The notes beneath the pieces were generated by a model, which saw only the letters and a list, made by a program, of their open reading frames with translations, made no database searches and was not told the origin of the DNA. Below, piece after piece: positions 36,463 through 48,500 of a DNA stretch of 64,000 nucleotides (its first letter is position 1; every line of letters starts with the position of its first letter). The stretch is taken from positions 1,054,001-1,118,000 of the forward strand of contig JARKIF010000001.1 of the NCBI GenBank assembly GCA_029378245.1, written 5' to 3'. The translations under genes and the position numbers were made by a program. The stretch comes from Roridomyces roridus (lineage: Eukaryota > Basidiomycota > Agaricomycetes > Agaricales > Mycenaceae).

Positions 36463-38996
36463 CTACATTGCAAGCTTGATACCCAGCTCCTCCGCAATAA
36501 TAACTGCCGCCTTTTCACCCACAACCAACGCTGTATTGTACGTGTTGCTTCCGACGTTGGCTGCCAAAGTAAGAACTCCAGCTGTGAAGCTGCAAAGACA
36601 AAGAAAACGTACTCGGTGCAATGCTCATATCCGCAACCTTGAGGTTCTTCACGCCATACACATTCAACTTGGAATCGACGACCCCGCCTTGAGCACGCGG
36701 CTTCATGGGGCAGGTGCCGAGCTATCTCTCGGTTAGTACTGCATACAAGAGACTGCACGAACACATACGGAATGCCACGTCGAGCTGACTACACTGCTGT
36801 CAGTAACACGCCATTGAAAGGCCAAAAAACGTACCAAATTGACGATGGTAGCGGTCGATCGCCTCGTCAGTCCTCTTGAGAGTACACAATATCAGGGGCG
36901 TCTATACCGACTGGACCCTCGGCCTCTCCGCAAATGGCTGCACTCCCAGCATGGAATTGGGGATGCTCAGCAACGAACTCACCGCGGAAACAGCCCATCC
37001 GCCGCGCCATTTCACGCGACCACTTGTAACCCCATCCTCAAAAGAGCGACATCCTCAGGCCTAAACACTCGTCAATGACAGCGAAGCAGCTAGGGAACAT
37101 GTCTAACCGATTCAAAAAGCCAGGCTCTACATCCAGCGGCGCGTATGGGTCTTGAGACCCGATATGAGTACGCCCAATCGAAGCAGGATATTTCTATAAC
37201 AAGGTGAGTGTCTCGTCCATCAAACTAGCACGACTACTTACAGTAAAGTAGCCCACGGTGAACATCTTTCGACCTGCCACAGCGGCAGAGTTGCCGCCAC
37301 CGTAGGCCGCCATCGTGCCAATAAACATGACTGGTTTATCGGGTTTGGGAACGAAGAATTCCTGCCAGCGCCTGGCAAACAGCGGTCCAAGGACTTGCAG
37401 TTCTTGAGCGTTGGGCCGGATCTTGATTCCCGCTTCTATCCCACTGCAGAGTATCAGCTTCTGTCGAAGCAAGAGCTTTTACATACGTACTTGCTCGTCA
37501 TCTTCCCAGTACCGTCTCTGAGCCATTGGTCTGCATGCGCTGAGAGTCGTGTCAATATGTGACGCATATAATAAAAACAAGTAAATGCACGTTTAATCTG
37601 CTCCGCGCTGCCGTGAAAGATCTCGTCCAGAGTCTGCTCGTCCTCGCTAGTGTGGTACGGAACGAGAAGAAGGTTGTGATCTGAGCAAGACGGATGAGCA
37701 TGACCGACTGAGGTGACCACTTGAATTCGAATCACCCTGGTAATTCTCGCCCACCGCCGGTAGGTCGACAATCTGACGGATGTCCAGTGCCTTGAGCAGA
37801 TCGGGCGAACCAATCCCTGATCTTGAAGACGTTCATTAAACGGGAACAAGACTCCGAGATTATCCATACCGCTCCAAGATGGAGGGGGACCCAAAAGTCC
37901 CGGCTGCGACGACAACGAGCTTGGAGGCATAGACCTCCACAGATTTATCATGAGCAGTGTGGTATTCAACTCCGACAGCGCGATCGTTCCTATGTAGCGA
38001 GGCTCAGAATAGTCAAACGGACAAAAAACGAAGTACTGGCTCGAATATGATACGATTGACTCGGCAATGGGCAAGGACTTGGAGGTTCTCGTTATGCGAC
38101 TGATTGTAGATGTAATGGTGAGCAGTGTCAGAACGTCGGCCGGTCTCGGATGAGACGTATCTACACGGCAGTCAAGCCTCATGATTCAGGACAGAGATAG
38201 CCTTCTCGTACCTGCGCCAAGGCTAGCGAAAATTCGACGTAAGATTCACAGACACGACGCTGATATGAGCACTGACGCTGTAAAGGTTCACTGACGTCGG
38301 TAAGAGATCGTTGGCGTCCTGAGTGTGCCCGCGTTCTTTATCGCGCGCCGCTGCTACAGCCAGAAACTCAGATCCAATTTTGGTCTGAGCGATCCCCGAT
38401 ATCTTGATCGGCCCAGAACTTCCATGATTGGTGGCGTGCGGCTCAAAGGTTTCCGCCTGGAAGACTGTGAATCACACGCAGAGACAGGCTACTGGGAGTC
38501 CAGACCTTGTTTGAGAGAGGTATGAGATCAGTGGAACTCCACCCCGGGTTTCCCAAAGCCTCCCAGTCGTCGTAGTCCGAAGGAGAAGCGCGTGTATACA
38601 TGAGCATGTTGACTACACTTCCTCCCCCGACGCCTCTCCCTGAGGGGATAATGCACGGTCGGTTTCCCAAGGCCTCGCTCGGTTTTGCGATATGATAGAA
38701 GCAGGATTCGCCTCCTGAGGCCAGGTTGGCGAAAAATCTTGCAGGCTGGACGTAAATCGGATCATCTTTCGTGTGTTTACCCGCCTCGATGATCTGGTTA
38801 TATGTGGTGAGAACGAGACAGGTGAGAAGAGGGATTATGCACGAGAATCTTGAGAGTAGGATCAGCCTCTGCGAGACGTCCTGCGACGACGCACGCGGTA
38901 GCGCCACCTGCCGAAAGGATGAGATGAGCATTCAGAGAAGAACCGCCGAAACAAACCTCCAGCAAAGATTATATCGTAGGTCTCGAGTGGCTGCAT
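36463..38996 (-). CDS. GMC alcohol (methanol) oxidase, two apparent frameshifts
   Basis: An FAD-dependent GMC oxidoreductase of the alcohol-oxidase type, oxidising short alcohols to aldehydes with release of hydrogen peroxide. The FAD-binding fold is YDIIFAG/GGATACVVAGRL and LIIEAG. GRGVGGGSVVNMLMYTRASP is the GMC signature. Further motifs are ETGRRSDTAHHYIYNQSH, GTFGSPSILERSGIGS, KPDKPVMFIGTMAA, STWHSLGTCPMKPRAQGGVV (catalytic His) and NVGSNTYNTALVVGEKAA. The C-terminus IKLAM is not a PTS1. Two single extra bases, near 37035 (between VALLR and WGYKWSREMARR) and near 36869 (within YSQEDDEAIDRY), break the frame of an otherwise conserved exon. Upstream and downstream exons are coherent, so this is either a recent pseudogene or a sequence error. 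Basidiomycete relatives act in wood and lignin methanol oxidation. Confidence 0.85.
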
Positions 38997-40243
38997 TAGA
39001 GGGGCGACTGGATGCAGCTTCCTGAGATGCCACTTTCTTTTATAGTACCGGTGGACAGACACACATAGGGAGATCGCCGTAAGCTGGTGTTCGGACGATT
39101 CACATGTCAGAAGAAGTACAATGGAAACCTAAACGAGGTAGAAGTTTGGCACTGGCAGAAGCGGTCCCGCGGGCGGTTTGCGGGCGGCGAAGAAGCCCAA
39201 AATAGCGATGTATGAAGCAGGTTTCGGTCCAGTGATTCTGAATTATCGGGCATCCGAGTGTCTTGATAAGTAACCTGACGGCAAGGTTAGCGACTGGGGT
39301 CTGAAGTCTCCGTCAATCAAGTCAAGTGTCGGTCGGTGTTGGTCGGTGCTGGTCGGTGTGACTCGCTAGGCTCATTGCTCGCTCTGGTACCTGTATCCAC
39401 ATTTCAATCCGACGCTCTTTTACTCCCGGGACTCTCAGGCGTCGGGATGGCATCAGGAAGCATTGTCGGGAGGGGATACAGTACCTGACTTCGAGACGTC
39501 GATTCAATTGTTAAACCAAGCGGTTGCAGATGGGAAGAGCATGGTACCTGTTGGCAAGGAATAACCAAACGAAGGCACCCAAACGAGAAGCCAGTGCACC
39601 AGAGCCTGAGAGCCAGAAGAGTAGCGTCAATCCAGTCGAGTTCAATGTCTGGTGGTGGCGCAAGGTCACCGTTATCGCGGTAGACTCCGAAGAAGCAGAC
39701 TGGGTCCGGGAGACTGTCGGAATCCTGAGGGAGGCAGGAACAAAGAGAACGGGTGAAAATCCCTTGTTCAGTATATAGAACTAGTCGTCTACTGGACAAT
39801 AGAACGGCGTTTGTGAGGAGCTGGTGACGATCACCGGCTCTTCAAGCTTTAAGTTGCACAGAAGAATTGAGTGAGAAAATTGAGTGGCCCGGCCCGGGGC
39901 GGCGCGGTGTTTCTTTCTTGACTCGGCATCGAAGCTCCTGCGAGTCAGATTAGAGGTTAGTGCAAAGATGCAGACCGTGAATTAAAGCAAAGCACATTTT
40001 GAGTGTGTAATGGTACATGGATTGGTCGGGATTTTATAAGGAGAAGAGTCTATAAATCATTGCCGAACCTTTAGGTTTGGCCTTAATAAGAATTCCTTGT
40101 CCCGTGGTTAGTGGCTGTGTCGGCGCTTAATGGGCGCTTTTCTATAATGCCTAGTAGAACTTTTCCGTGGTTAGTGGCTGTGCACTCGGCGCCCGGCAAG
40201 ATACGAATCTGCAAAAAAGGTTCGGCCCTCGCCGCTTGCGGCC
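38997..40243. other. Gap between AOX and the BTB gene
   Basis: No gene is confidently seen. A 10-bp GGTCGGTGTT-like unit repeats three times at about 39330-39359. An 18-bp CCGTGGTTAGTGGCTGTG occurs at about 40102 and again near 40161. A minus-strand open frame of about 130 codons (39404-39799) has one hydrophobic patch and no recognised domain; I do not call it. Confidence 0.5.
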
Positions 40244-41374
40244 TTATCCGTACTCATTCTTCAGTTCTGCCCAAGGCGAAAGCCCGAAGAAACTAGGCAG
40301 TAATTCCCACATCTTCTGGCATCCTTCAGCGATTTTGATTCTACCATCCTCCTTGCAAGCGTCACAGACTTTGGTACGCTTCAGTACCGAATCAATCGGG
40401 GGAAACACTCTGACTTTCCCCTTCAACACGAGTTCTTGGGAAAACCGCGTCCTCGATTTGCCGCACGAGTCATCGTCCTTGCACCGCTTAGAACCGCCGG
40501 TCCGCAACCACCTGAGTGAATGCCCCTCCTCCCATTGACTCCGCAGCATCTGGATTCGTGCCAAGGTGCACAGGCGTATATCAGCGGGCGACACAGTGGC
40601 ATACGTTCCATCTGGACGCTGGACACCGTCAAAAAGTTCAGCCTTGCAAAATGGTCAATCAACCAGAGACTAGGAGCCATAGCACTCGAACGGCACACCT
40701 GGGTGTAACATAAAGTTACTCGGCAATATGCACAGGGAAGGATTGCGAGTAAATTGTTTTCCCTTGCCAGAGTCAAGACATCCATCAATGAGCCTCTGTA
40801 AGGTTGAAATTTGGTGGGAAAGTAGCCTGATGGACCTATAAGGCGGTGGTATTCTTCCAAGGTCGAGGGATTTTCATATGTAAGAGGTTCCACTACAGCT
40901 GCCAAGATATTCTTCAAGTCGTATTTTCGGCCCAGCCGAATGTGGCTGGCAATTACAGAGAGCGGAAGACTTGGTTGAAGGAAGAATAGCCTATGGAAAT
41001 GGTTAACAGTGGCTCAATAAATGAACGAAGACTGACGGGTCATAGAGTGCTTTGAGAACGGTTTCTACGTCGTCCGACGAGTCTGAGAGTTCGATTACAG
41101 AGCAGCCGTCAACTTTGGGCTCATCCGGAGGTTGCGGAAGTCCTTGAAGGTCTCGAAAGAAAGAGGAATGGAGCGAGAGGACGCTCCAATGTACACGGAA
41201 TTGTGTGCAGCCAGCTTGCAGCACTACACTGCCGTCGGAGTGCCAGATTTCGGAAGAGTGTACTATCTCTCCGCCGTCTGAGCGTTGTCGTCTAGTAGGA
41301 CTCGGAGGGCCAAGATCCATGGTTGTGAGAGAGCAGTCGTTTCGGATCACGGACCCGCTCTCTTCAACTTTCAT
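40244..41374 (-). CDS. BTB/POZ domain protein
   Basis: A BTB protein of the type expanded in Agaricomycetes, where most members have no known role. The N-terminal BTB fold reads GEIVHSSEIWHSDGSVVLQAG (start of the fold), FRVHWSVLSLHSSFFRDL, and VIELSDSSDDVETVLKALYD. Then ASHIRLGRKYDLKNILAAVV, LTLARENNLLAILPCAYC, a variable middle with an intron, and a C-terminal segment (CDACKEDGR, KMWELLPSFFGLSPWAEL) typical of these proteins. The stop is TAA 40244-40246. The true start may be an internal Met (MDLGPPSP). It diverges from membrane-protein paralog 2. Confidence 0.8.
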
Positions 41375-41773
41375 CTATGTACCTCCAACCGAGTGAAGCC
41401 TCGAAAACCACACCAAGTCACATACTGCTTTCGTTCAACGACGAAGACACGCCTCAGTTGATAGGAAGGAAGGACTGTGCAGGTCAAAGGCGTTCACGAG
41501 ACCAATTTTCATACCCTTGCTTCAGTCCAGCCCAGGACGAGAGAATTGGGTGATGTGTCAAGAGAAGAAACGGTCCAAGAAGAAACTATGCCAGCCAGAG
41601 ATAAATTTTCCGGAAACAAGCTCCAGCTGTAAAAATTTCCGAAAATGGACTCCGAGTCTGCATTCCCGATCGCATTTGTTGAAGACGCGCTGCCTGTGAC
41701 GGAACGCGGCTGTTTGGTATAAAAGGGAGGCCATTCGTTTGAGTGTGTTTTCCTCATCTTATACACAACGACA

Positions 41774-43042
41774 ATGTTCTTCCGCAAAGCCTCCATCCTC
41801 GCCTTTTCCGCCTTCTCCCTCCTCTCCTCCGTCCACACTCCGAGAACCCTCCAGCCTCCCGAAGTCGTGCCTGTGGTCCCTCGGCACCCCGTCTGCTGGT
41901 GGGACGACTACGAGCCCGACGTGCTGCCCTTCAGCCCCGCCAACGCCTTCACCAACGGCTCCATCGTACTCGCCCAGGGCCCTCTCGACGTCGTTCCTGT
42001 TCTCGCCCAGATCCAAGTCCTCCCTTCGGTCAGCTTCGACCTCGCCAGTGCCAAACTCGCCCATACCGAGCCTACCAATCCCAAGCTCGCCAGCAGCCAC
42101 CTCGCCAGTCCCAACATTGCTGGTTTCGACCTCGCCAGCCTCGAGGAGGTCGAAGGCGTGTTCACCGCCACCGTGGCACTCGCGCGGCTACTCAAGCGCA
42201 AGACGGGCGTCGTTTGGACCAAGCTCGCCATCTCGCTGCTCATTCTGAGCGGGATGCTCGCTCTCGACGCTCTCCAATTCGGCGAGCCCGGCTTTTTGTT
42301 GGCGGTTCTGCATTGTCTACCAGCAGAAGTCCTCTTTGCCAAGGTGTGTCTAGTCCTTCACGCTATGAATATGTTCTTATTCTTTGCAGACGTATCGCAG
42401 ATTCCGTCAAGGACTGTCCTTCATTCTTCAAAGTCCTCTCCTCCTCGTCGTGCGTGTCATCCTACCTGCTGCTTCCATCATCTAACTAGTTCCTCAGCTC
42501 GTGAGCCTCCTCGACGTATCCCTCCTCGATGTCGTCCATGCCGTCGCCCTCGACCGCTCCCTGGCCTCGTTATTCATTCTCGCCCTTCCCCGCTCGCTTC
42601 GCCGAATTGTCTCCCCTAGACCTGCTTCCTACACTCGCAAAAAGAAACTCTTCAAGCGGCAGCGCCTCAAGGCACGACTTGCCCGTGAAGCAGCGAGTCG
42701 CTCATGGTACAATATATTCGTGGATGCGTTCCTCCTCGCACTTCCAACAGTGCGTCCTTTACTCTCACGTCCTTTCCACTTCTGATCAGTTTCTGTAGGT
42801 GCTTGTGCTGCCTTTCGACGTTCCTTGCGTTGACATCGTCTATGGTCTCTTCCTCAACGGAACCATGATTGATCTCATGGCCCGCAACGTACGTTCATTC
42901 CCGTTACATCTCCTCTTTGTCGCTCATCATCTCACAGATACCCGGTGTCTGGCCTGTTCTACTGATTATCTTCCCGCCCCCAGCATATCGTGTACGTCGA
43001 GCGAAGGAGCGCTATAAGCGCGGCAAGAAGAAGTTGCCATGA
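41774..43042 (+). CDS. Multi-pass membrane protein of unknown function, paralog 2
   Basis: The five-exon model 41774-42343, 42390-42449, 42498-42749, 42799-42888, 42938-43042 totals 1077 nt, 358 codons plus stop, with every junction in frame. The N-terminus is MFFRKASILAFSAFSLLSSV. Then a VCWWDDYEPD segment, LAS-rich repeats, a hydrophobic pair (ISLLILSGMLAL, GFLLAVLHCL), SLLDVVHAVALDRSLASLF, a basic patch (KKKLFKRQRLKARLAREAA), VDIVYGLFLNGTMIDL, IPGVWPVLLIIFPPP and a KERYKRGKKKL tail. A TATA box (GTATAAAA, 41717-41724) lies 50 bp upstream. It is the inverted paralog of 11298-12570. No known family recognised. Confidence 0.82.
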
Positions 43043-43112
43043 AGACGAATCCCACCACCACCACCACTTCTCTTTCGACTCTCTTCTTCTTCTCTTCCCG
43101 ACTCGTCGCACC

Positions 43113-43250
43113 CAGTTGTCGTTGGCGAAGATGTCTAGTCATTGGTCCGGAGACCGGACGACGGCTTGAGCTGCTTCTCTTGCCCGAGGTCCCACCCTCT
43201 CCCTGACACTCTGGCGCCCCAGCATCGACCCGCCTTCGACACTGGCTTTC
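43113..43250 (+). other. Highly conserved 3'-flank block, right copy
   Basis: Partner of 11101-11241. It lies about 70 bp past the stop codon yet is more similar to its partner than much of the coding sequence is. The copies have indels that prevent a shared frame, so a non-coding role (UTR element or small RNA) or a recent conversion tract is more likely than protein coding. Confidence 0.6.
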
Positions 43251-43513
43251 ATTCTTCTCTTCCGACAGCACCTCTACAACACGGACCTCGGGGATGGACG
43301 CATCGCGATCGAGGAGGTGTTTTGTTGTCGGAATCTTCCTTTGGTTCTGGTTTCTTTCGGGTGTGGTATCAGTCGGTGGTGGTTTAGAGTCCCAAATTTC
43401 CTGTATTTTATCCTCAATGATTATCTGTCTTCCAACGTTACCTTCCTTTTGTTTGAATTGGCAAGTCCCAGACAAGACTGCTATCCCAGAAGTTGACCCG
43501 ACTTGTCTGTCAC

Positions 43514-44122
43514 ATGACCGTGATCTCCTCTCTCTATACGGTATTATACGTCGATGTCGCGCTCCAATCGCGCTCAGTGAAATTGATCAATTCTAATCCT
43601 TGGGGCTCGCACATATTAGCTGCACCAGGCCCAACAAAGCGTCAAGCGGACGTCGATATCGGAGAGTTTCTCTCCGACGTGACTAGAAGAAACAACTTGG
43701 AAAAAAAGGAGAAAGATTTTTGGAGACAGGCGCTATGTACTTACTACCAGGTCATGCTGAGCGACAGATCGCGAGGCTCAGACTATCTGCATCGTCTACC
43801 ACCAAGTACTCGTCGACCGTTTGTGGCCGGTGTGGCCACTACCCTTCCGGCTATACTTGAAGATCATCCCGAGGCTCACTTCTTGTGCGTTGTCCATCCC
43901 AACCGAGTCGTGTTCTGACTGTGTTCGCCAACTCTGACTCTATGCGCATCTTCAAGAGCCCGAGATGAAGATGTCATTGACACGTCGGATTTGCGTTCCA
44001 TCGCAATACTCTTGCATTGGCATTCGCAGTCTTGGGCGGATCACACGCCACCACAGCAGATCTCCCGGGCATTCAACGTCAAAGCGGGCGCGTATTTATG
44101 GGTCCATCGGCAAGATGTCTAG
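43514..44122 (+). CDS. Hypothetical protein, possibly truncated
   Basis: An open frame (KEKDFWRQALCTYYQVML, STRRPFVAGVATTLPAIL) runs to a GT donor at about 43883 and continues after an AG near 43956 as ARDEDVIDTSDLRSIAIL and HWHSQSWADHTPP, stopping at TAG 44120-44122. The frame across the junction is consistent. A further coherent stretch just past the stop (44128-44260, MAGLGTPFFEVEDKKEKIRIV) may be a last exon or a separate fragment. I do not recognise the family. The start is uncertain. Confidence 0.45.
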
Positions 44123-44274
44123 ATAACCATGGCGGGACTCGGGACGCCGTTCTTCGAGGTGGAAGACAAGAAAGAGAAGATTCGCATTGTACATTGGAAA
44201 ATTACAGATGGTCTCTCTGGATGCATCTTTAGAGATGGGGGAGGGGTTGAGAGATGATGGGTACGCACAGTCGT

Positions 44275-44616
44275 TCAGATTTCGTTGTGCGTGAGGAGCT
44301 GAACAGGTCTCGCGGGGTCGAAGATGGGTGCAGTGTCCGCGCCAAACTTCTTAAAGTACGGGTTGGCGAGGTGGATACCAAGGGCCTAAATGGATGGTGT
44401 CGATATGGTTAAGAGAACACATCTGAGAACACGCACGGCTTCATCTTCAAATCGCTCGATGATAGACCACGCGGTGGGATCCTTCGCATCCTGCATCGCG
44501 TAGTAGCTGACGAGGCCCTTGTCTTTGAGGTAGGTCTCGCGTGCCTCGAGGAGGACAGCTTTCATCTCGGCCTCCTTGCCGGGGAGGGTCCAAAAGTGCG
44601 CGATAACGGTGAGCAT
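44275..44616 (-). CDS. Antibiotic-biosynthesis-monooxygenase (ABM) domain protein
   Basis: A small dimeric alpha-beta-barrel type protein of about 96 residues in two exons. The first reads MLTVIAHFWTLPGKEAEM and GLVSYYAMQDAKDPTAWSII, the second ALGIHLANPYFKKFG to LLTHNEI. The ADPTAW/ERFED pattern and the H-L-A-NP-YF motif fit ABM (DUF-type monooxygenase or heme-degrading-like) folds. The substrate is unknown; many are quinol or aromatic monooxygenases. The stop is TGA 44275-44277. In tandem with VMA9. Confidence 0.75.
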
Positions 44617-44930
44617 GGTACGGAAGTGGAAGTGAAGATGGAAAGGGACTTCACGAGCTATATAAACGGCGAATGAAGTTGATGACATACCCGGGCCCGG
44701 ACATCTAGTGGGTCTTTTGACGAATGCGCCAAGTGCTGGTTTAAAGCGGTCCGGGGAATGGCCGGGTGGACGCAAAATCATACAGTCGGCCGCATTATCA
44801 AGATGATGTGTTCAAGAATATGCATTGGGTATTAACTAAAGTAACTGCTCTGCCGGAGGAGTGAGACAAGAAGGACACAAAAAAAACAGTGAATACCTGG
44901 AGTCCGTAATGTAAAGCGAGGGGCACTGAA

Positions 44931-45239
44931 TCACTCTGCCTTGACCGACCGTTGTGGTGCTGCGGACGTGTTACACAGGAGCACAATGAAACGAGAGAGG
45001 CCGTACAAATCAAAGGGTGCAGCTGGGCAAGATAGGTGACCATCCACATGAGATAGCAGGCGGCGAGAGCGAGCATCATGGCCGTTCGCAGTACACTGTC
45101 CTCTGTTCATTCGCTGCACAGACAAGACGGGGAGAGGCACAGACACTTGGTTGGGTCCCTTGGGTGTAAAGAGAGCCGCGCATGTCATGAGGGCCACGAC
45201 GATGGCGAAGACGAAGAATATGGGCAGAATCGACGACAT
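44931..45239 (-). CDS. VMA9: V-ATPase V0 subunit e
   Basis: A small two-helix subunit of the membrane sector of the vacuolar proton pump. Exon 1 reads MSSILPIFFVFAIVVALM and FTPKGPNQ. After an intron, VLRTAMMLALAACYLMWM and VTYLAQLHPLI are the near-invariant second helix and QLHPLI end. A short last exon gives SPQRSVKAE, stop TGA 44931-44933. Length (about 75 residues) matches the family. Confidence 0.9.
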   Translation of the reverse strand: MSSILPIFFVFAIVVALMTCAALFTPKGPNQVSVPLPVLSVQRMNRGQCTANGHDARSRRLLSHVDGHLSCPAAPFDLYGLSRFIVLLCNTSAAPQRSVKAE

Positions 45240-45520
45240 GGTGCTAAGCGACCTGTAGAGTGTTTATCCGTGCTTGATTCGGAAGCTGCTGAAACTAAAG
45301 GTCTCTTCTTCCCGCTCCCTCCACATCCTCTCGAACCCTCCGGACGTGCAATTCGTCTTGTGAGAACGCCTCACGCGGCCCCACTATTTTTCTGTATTTT
45401 TTCTTCCTTATTGGAATTTGACTCCACCACCGGATCACAAGGCGCAGCGGCTCAGCCCATCTCTGCTCCTCCCAACGTCACGAAATATTCATGAACTAGA
45501 CTCTCTACTCACGACTACCC

Positions 45521-48500
45521 ATGTTACGACCCCTCCTCTGCATTCCCCTGCTCGTCGCAGCAGTCCATTCCTATTCACCGGCTCCAAGGTACGCTCGCTT
45601 GTTCGGACCCGCTCGCATATACTCAAGCCTGCAGATGGGGCCAAGCAACCTCAATCATATACTCTGCACTCTACATTCAAGGCGGTAAACAGAACCCAGA
45701 CGGCTCCCAGACATACACCAGCGCCCCTGCAGAAGCCGATCTGCTTGTGTTACCGCTATCCAGCCAGTTCAATGTCAGCTCCCCGCCTTGGCAGCTCATT
45801 AGCGATCCCGCGAACGCTACCAACTCCCTTGGGCCCACCGTTGCCTGGCACACACTCTCGGCATATACCTCCACATCTCTCTTGTTGTTTGGTGGTTTCC
45901 CTTCTCCGTCCGTGCCACTTGCGACCCAGAACGACTCGGCATGGCTATTGGACGTATTCAACCGCTGACCTCCCTTCGTTCAACGACGAACCACCCGGGT
46001 GGGATGGCGAACCCATGCGCCGCTATCTCCATGCTGCCGTCACCGCTCCCACAGGAGAGGTCTATATTTTCGGAGGCGAAAAGGCCGATCTGTCCCAAGA
46101 GATGTTCGCAGACAACTATGTCTTCAATCCCGCCACGGGCCAGTTCGCTCTCTTGCCTACCGAAGGCGCACCGCCTGCGCTCTCCGGACATGCAGCGGTG
46201 ATCCTTTCCAATGGCCAGATTCTCATCTTTGGTGGATTATCGTCCTCCGGACTACTCTCGTTCGACCAAATATATATATTCGACATCTCGTCGAATACCT
46301 GGTCCCTTTCCAGTGTATCTTCGACCTCCCTTCCCAGTGGCCGCCGCCAATTCGCCTGCACCCTGTTCGACGACAACACAATCTACATACATGGAGGCTG
46401 TGACGATGTTTGCCAAAACAGCGTGAGCGACGGATGGACATACAACATTGCCTCTGCGACCTGGAGTCCTGTTCCAGCCCTTGGCGAGATTGGGGCCCGC
46501 AGAGATCATTTTGCGGCGAGCTATGGGGGTCAAATTATATTCGGGTTTGGTTCGTTTATTTTCAATTGAGGAGTTATTTTTGTTTTAACCCCATAAATAC
46601 AGGTTACGAGCAGAATAATCCAGCCAATGCCTCCATTATCGTCTACGATCCAACTTCGCAGTCGTATCCGCCGTCCTTCACGCCACCTGCCCCTTCATCT
46701 ACTCCAACCCTTACAGTTCCAATCCCCTCGACTTCTTCCACCTCAAATACGATCAGTCTGACGGGGAGTGCAAGCTCAGTTCATCCGAGCTCCACCAACG
46801 GAGCTGGCGGAAGTGGGGATGGTGGTAATGGTGGGGATGGTGGTAACGGAAATGGCGGCGGTGGTGGTGGCGGTAGCGGTGGTGGTGGCGGTAGCGGTGG
46901 TGGAACTGACGGCAAGTCACCGGAGCGCGCTACCAAAAAGACGACGATCATCGCAATCGCCTCCGTTCTCGGAGCCCTCGCTCTGGTAATGATAGGGCTT
47001 GGCGCTGTGTGGTACATGCGCAGGCAACACCAGCGACAGTGGGCTGAGGGTGGTGTGGGTGGAGTTTTCTCGCCGCTCCACGACGAAGAGGAAGACGGAC
47101 ACGGCGCACCAACTGCTGCCCATATGTTTGACTCATCACCCAGCAATCAAGGGCTACTGGGTGGTGCGGTCGAGACAGTTGGCTCGGCGATTCACTCCTG
47201 GGGTGCATGGGCTGCTGGACTCGTGGGACTCGGCGCCGCGGGTGGCGTCGCCGCCGCCACAATGCGAGATAGAAAGCAACGGCGCGACATGCTTGCGGAC
47301 GAGGATGACCGCGAATTTGGGTGGTATCCAGAGGAGGGCAATTCCACCCGGATGGGCCGGGTACGTGATGGGAGTGGCGACAGCAACTGGAGTTTGATGA
47401 ACGTGTTCCGACCACGGCCGCGGAGGGAGGGCAGCGGTACGAGCGCCTTCAGCTTTGGCAGTCGTCTTGAGCGGGGACCTTCACTTCTTGGGCACGGAGA
47501 CGGGCCCTCGGAGAAAGATCCTTTCCGCGATGAGATTGCAGGTGCCGGCGTTATCGCTGCCTTCGACAAGACCCAGGGGCAGCTCCAGGCAGCACAGTTA
47601 CAATAGCGCCCATAGTGCGCCCGGCAATTACGTCGACCCCTTCGCTGATCCGATTTCCGAGCAAGATATTGTGGGACCCGGCAGTATACTGGCTCACCAC
47701 TATCCACGGACGGGGCCGCTCGGACCTCTCAGTCCTGTCACCGAAGTCTCGCGAATCTCATCCTCGGGCAACTCTCAGTCTGAATTCTCTTCGAATGACC
47801 ATCAGGCGCTAAGTCCGTTCGACACTGTGCGGTCGAGCTCGTCTTATGGATTCTCGGCGAGTTCTCACGGCATTCCTCCGGGCGGTTCACCAGCTACTAC
47901 TACTCCTGGCTCGGGGTCGTCGTCATCACCCCAAACACGACCGCGATTGACTAGCATACTGGATATGCAACCCACTCGACCTTCCCAGCCGATACAACGA
48001 AGCGATACCTGGTGGAAGCGGTTCGCCGGGAAGAGCCCTTCTTGACAGGCGGAACTCGGGTCGTGCAGGGGAGAGCGTTGCGGTGCCCCACTTCAAAGAT
48101 CCCAATCCGCTACCACAGAGGCTGGGCTTTGTGGAGGAGGAGACGGCGAGTGTACTCCGAGAGCGCTCGGATGGTTCGGATGCCAGCCGCGGACCGGTTT
48201 ACGGACGGCCTGGGGGACATGGCAAGTCCATGTCCTCGCTGCAGACGCAGCGGACGGCTGACTCAGCTGCCATTGAGCGGATGGGGAATGTTGATGTCAT
48301 GCTGCGAGGGAATCGACAAAGTGGGAGTACCAGCACTAGGGGGAGTGTCATCACTGCCGGTGGGGGGAGCTTGGATGAGGGGAATGTGCGGCATAGTTGG
48401 CAGCCTGTTGGGCAGGGCGAGGAGGAGGAAATTTACAACTCGCCAGTGGAGATGGTGCCTGCGTCTGCCTTTGGTCTGACGGGCAGTCCCAGTCCGCCTC

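Larger units (their letters stand above)
41600..43475. repeat. Right arm of the 1.9-kb inverted duplication
   Basis: Inverted counterpart of 10865-12745. Promoter, introns, most exons and the 3' flank align closely. One stretch, about 42222-42449 (end of exon 1, intron 1 and exon 2), is markedly diverged although the next intron (42450-42497) is almost identical to its partner. Confidence 0.9.

Noticed and set aside
37715..37760. Possible tRNA B box (GAATTCGAATCACCC)
   Set aside because: It lies inside AOX, with no matching A box or acceptor stem.
19797..43042. Secondary-metabolite gene cluster
   Set aside because: FAS, AOX and the regulators might suggest one, but FAS is the primary-metabolism type and the neighbours (DBP5, BuGZ, GTR2, VTC4) are housekeeping. 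No PKS, NRPS or terpene synthase is present.
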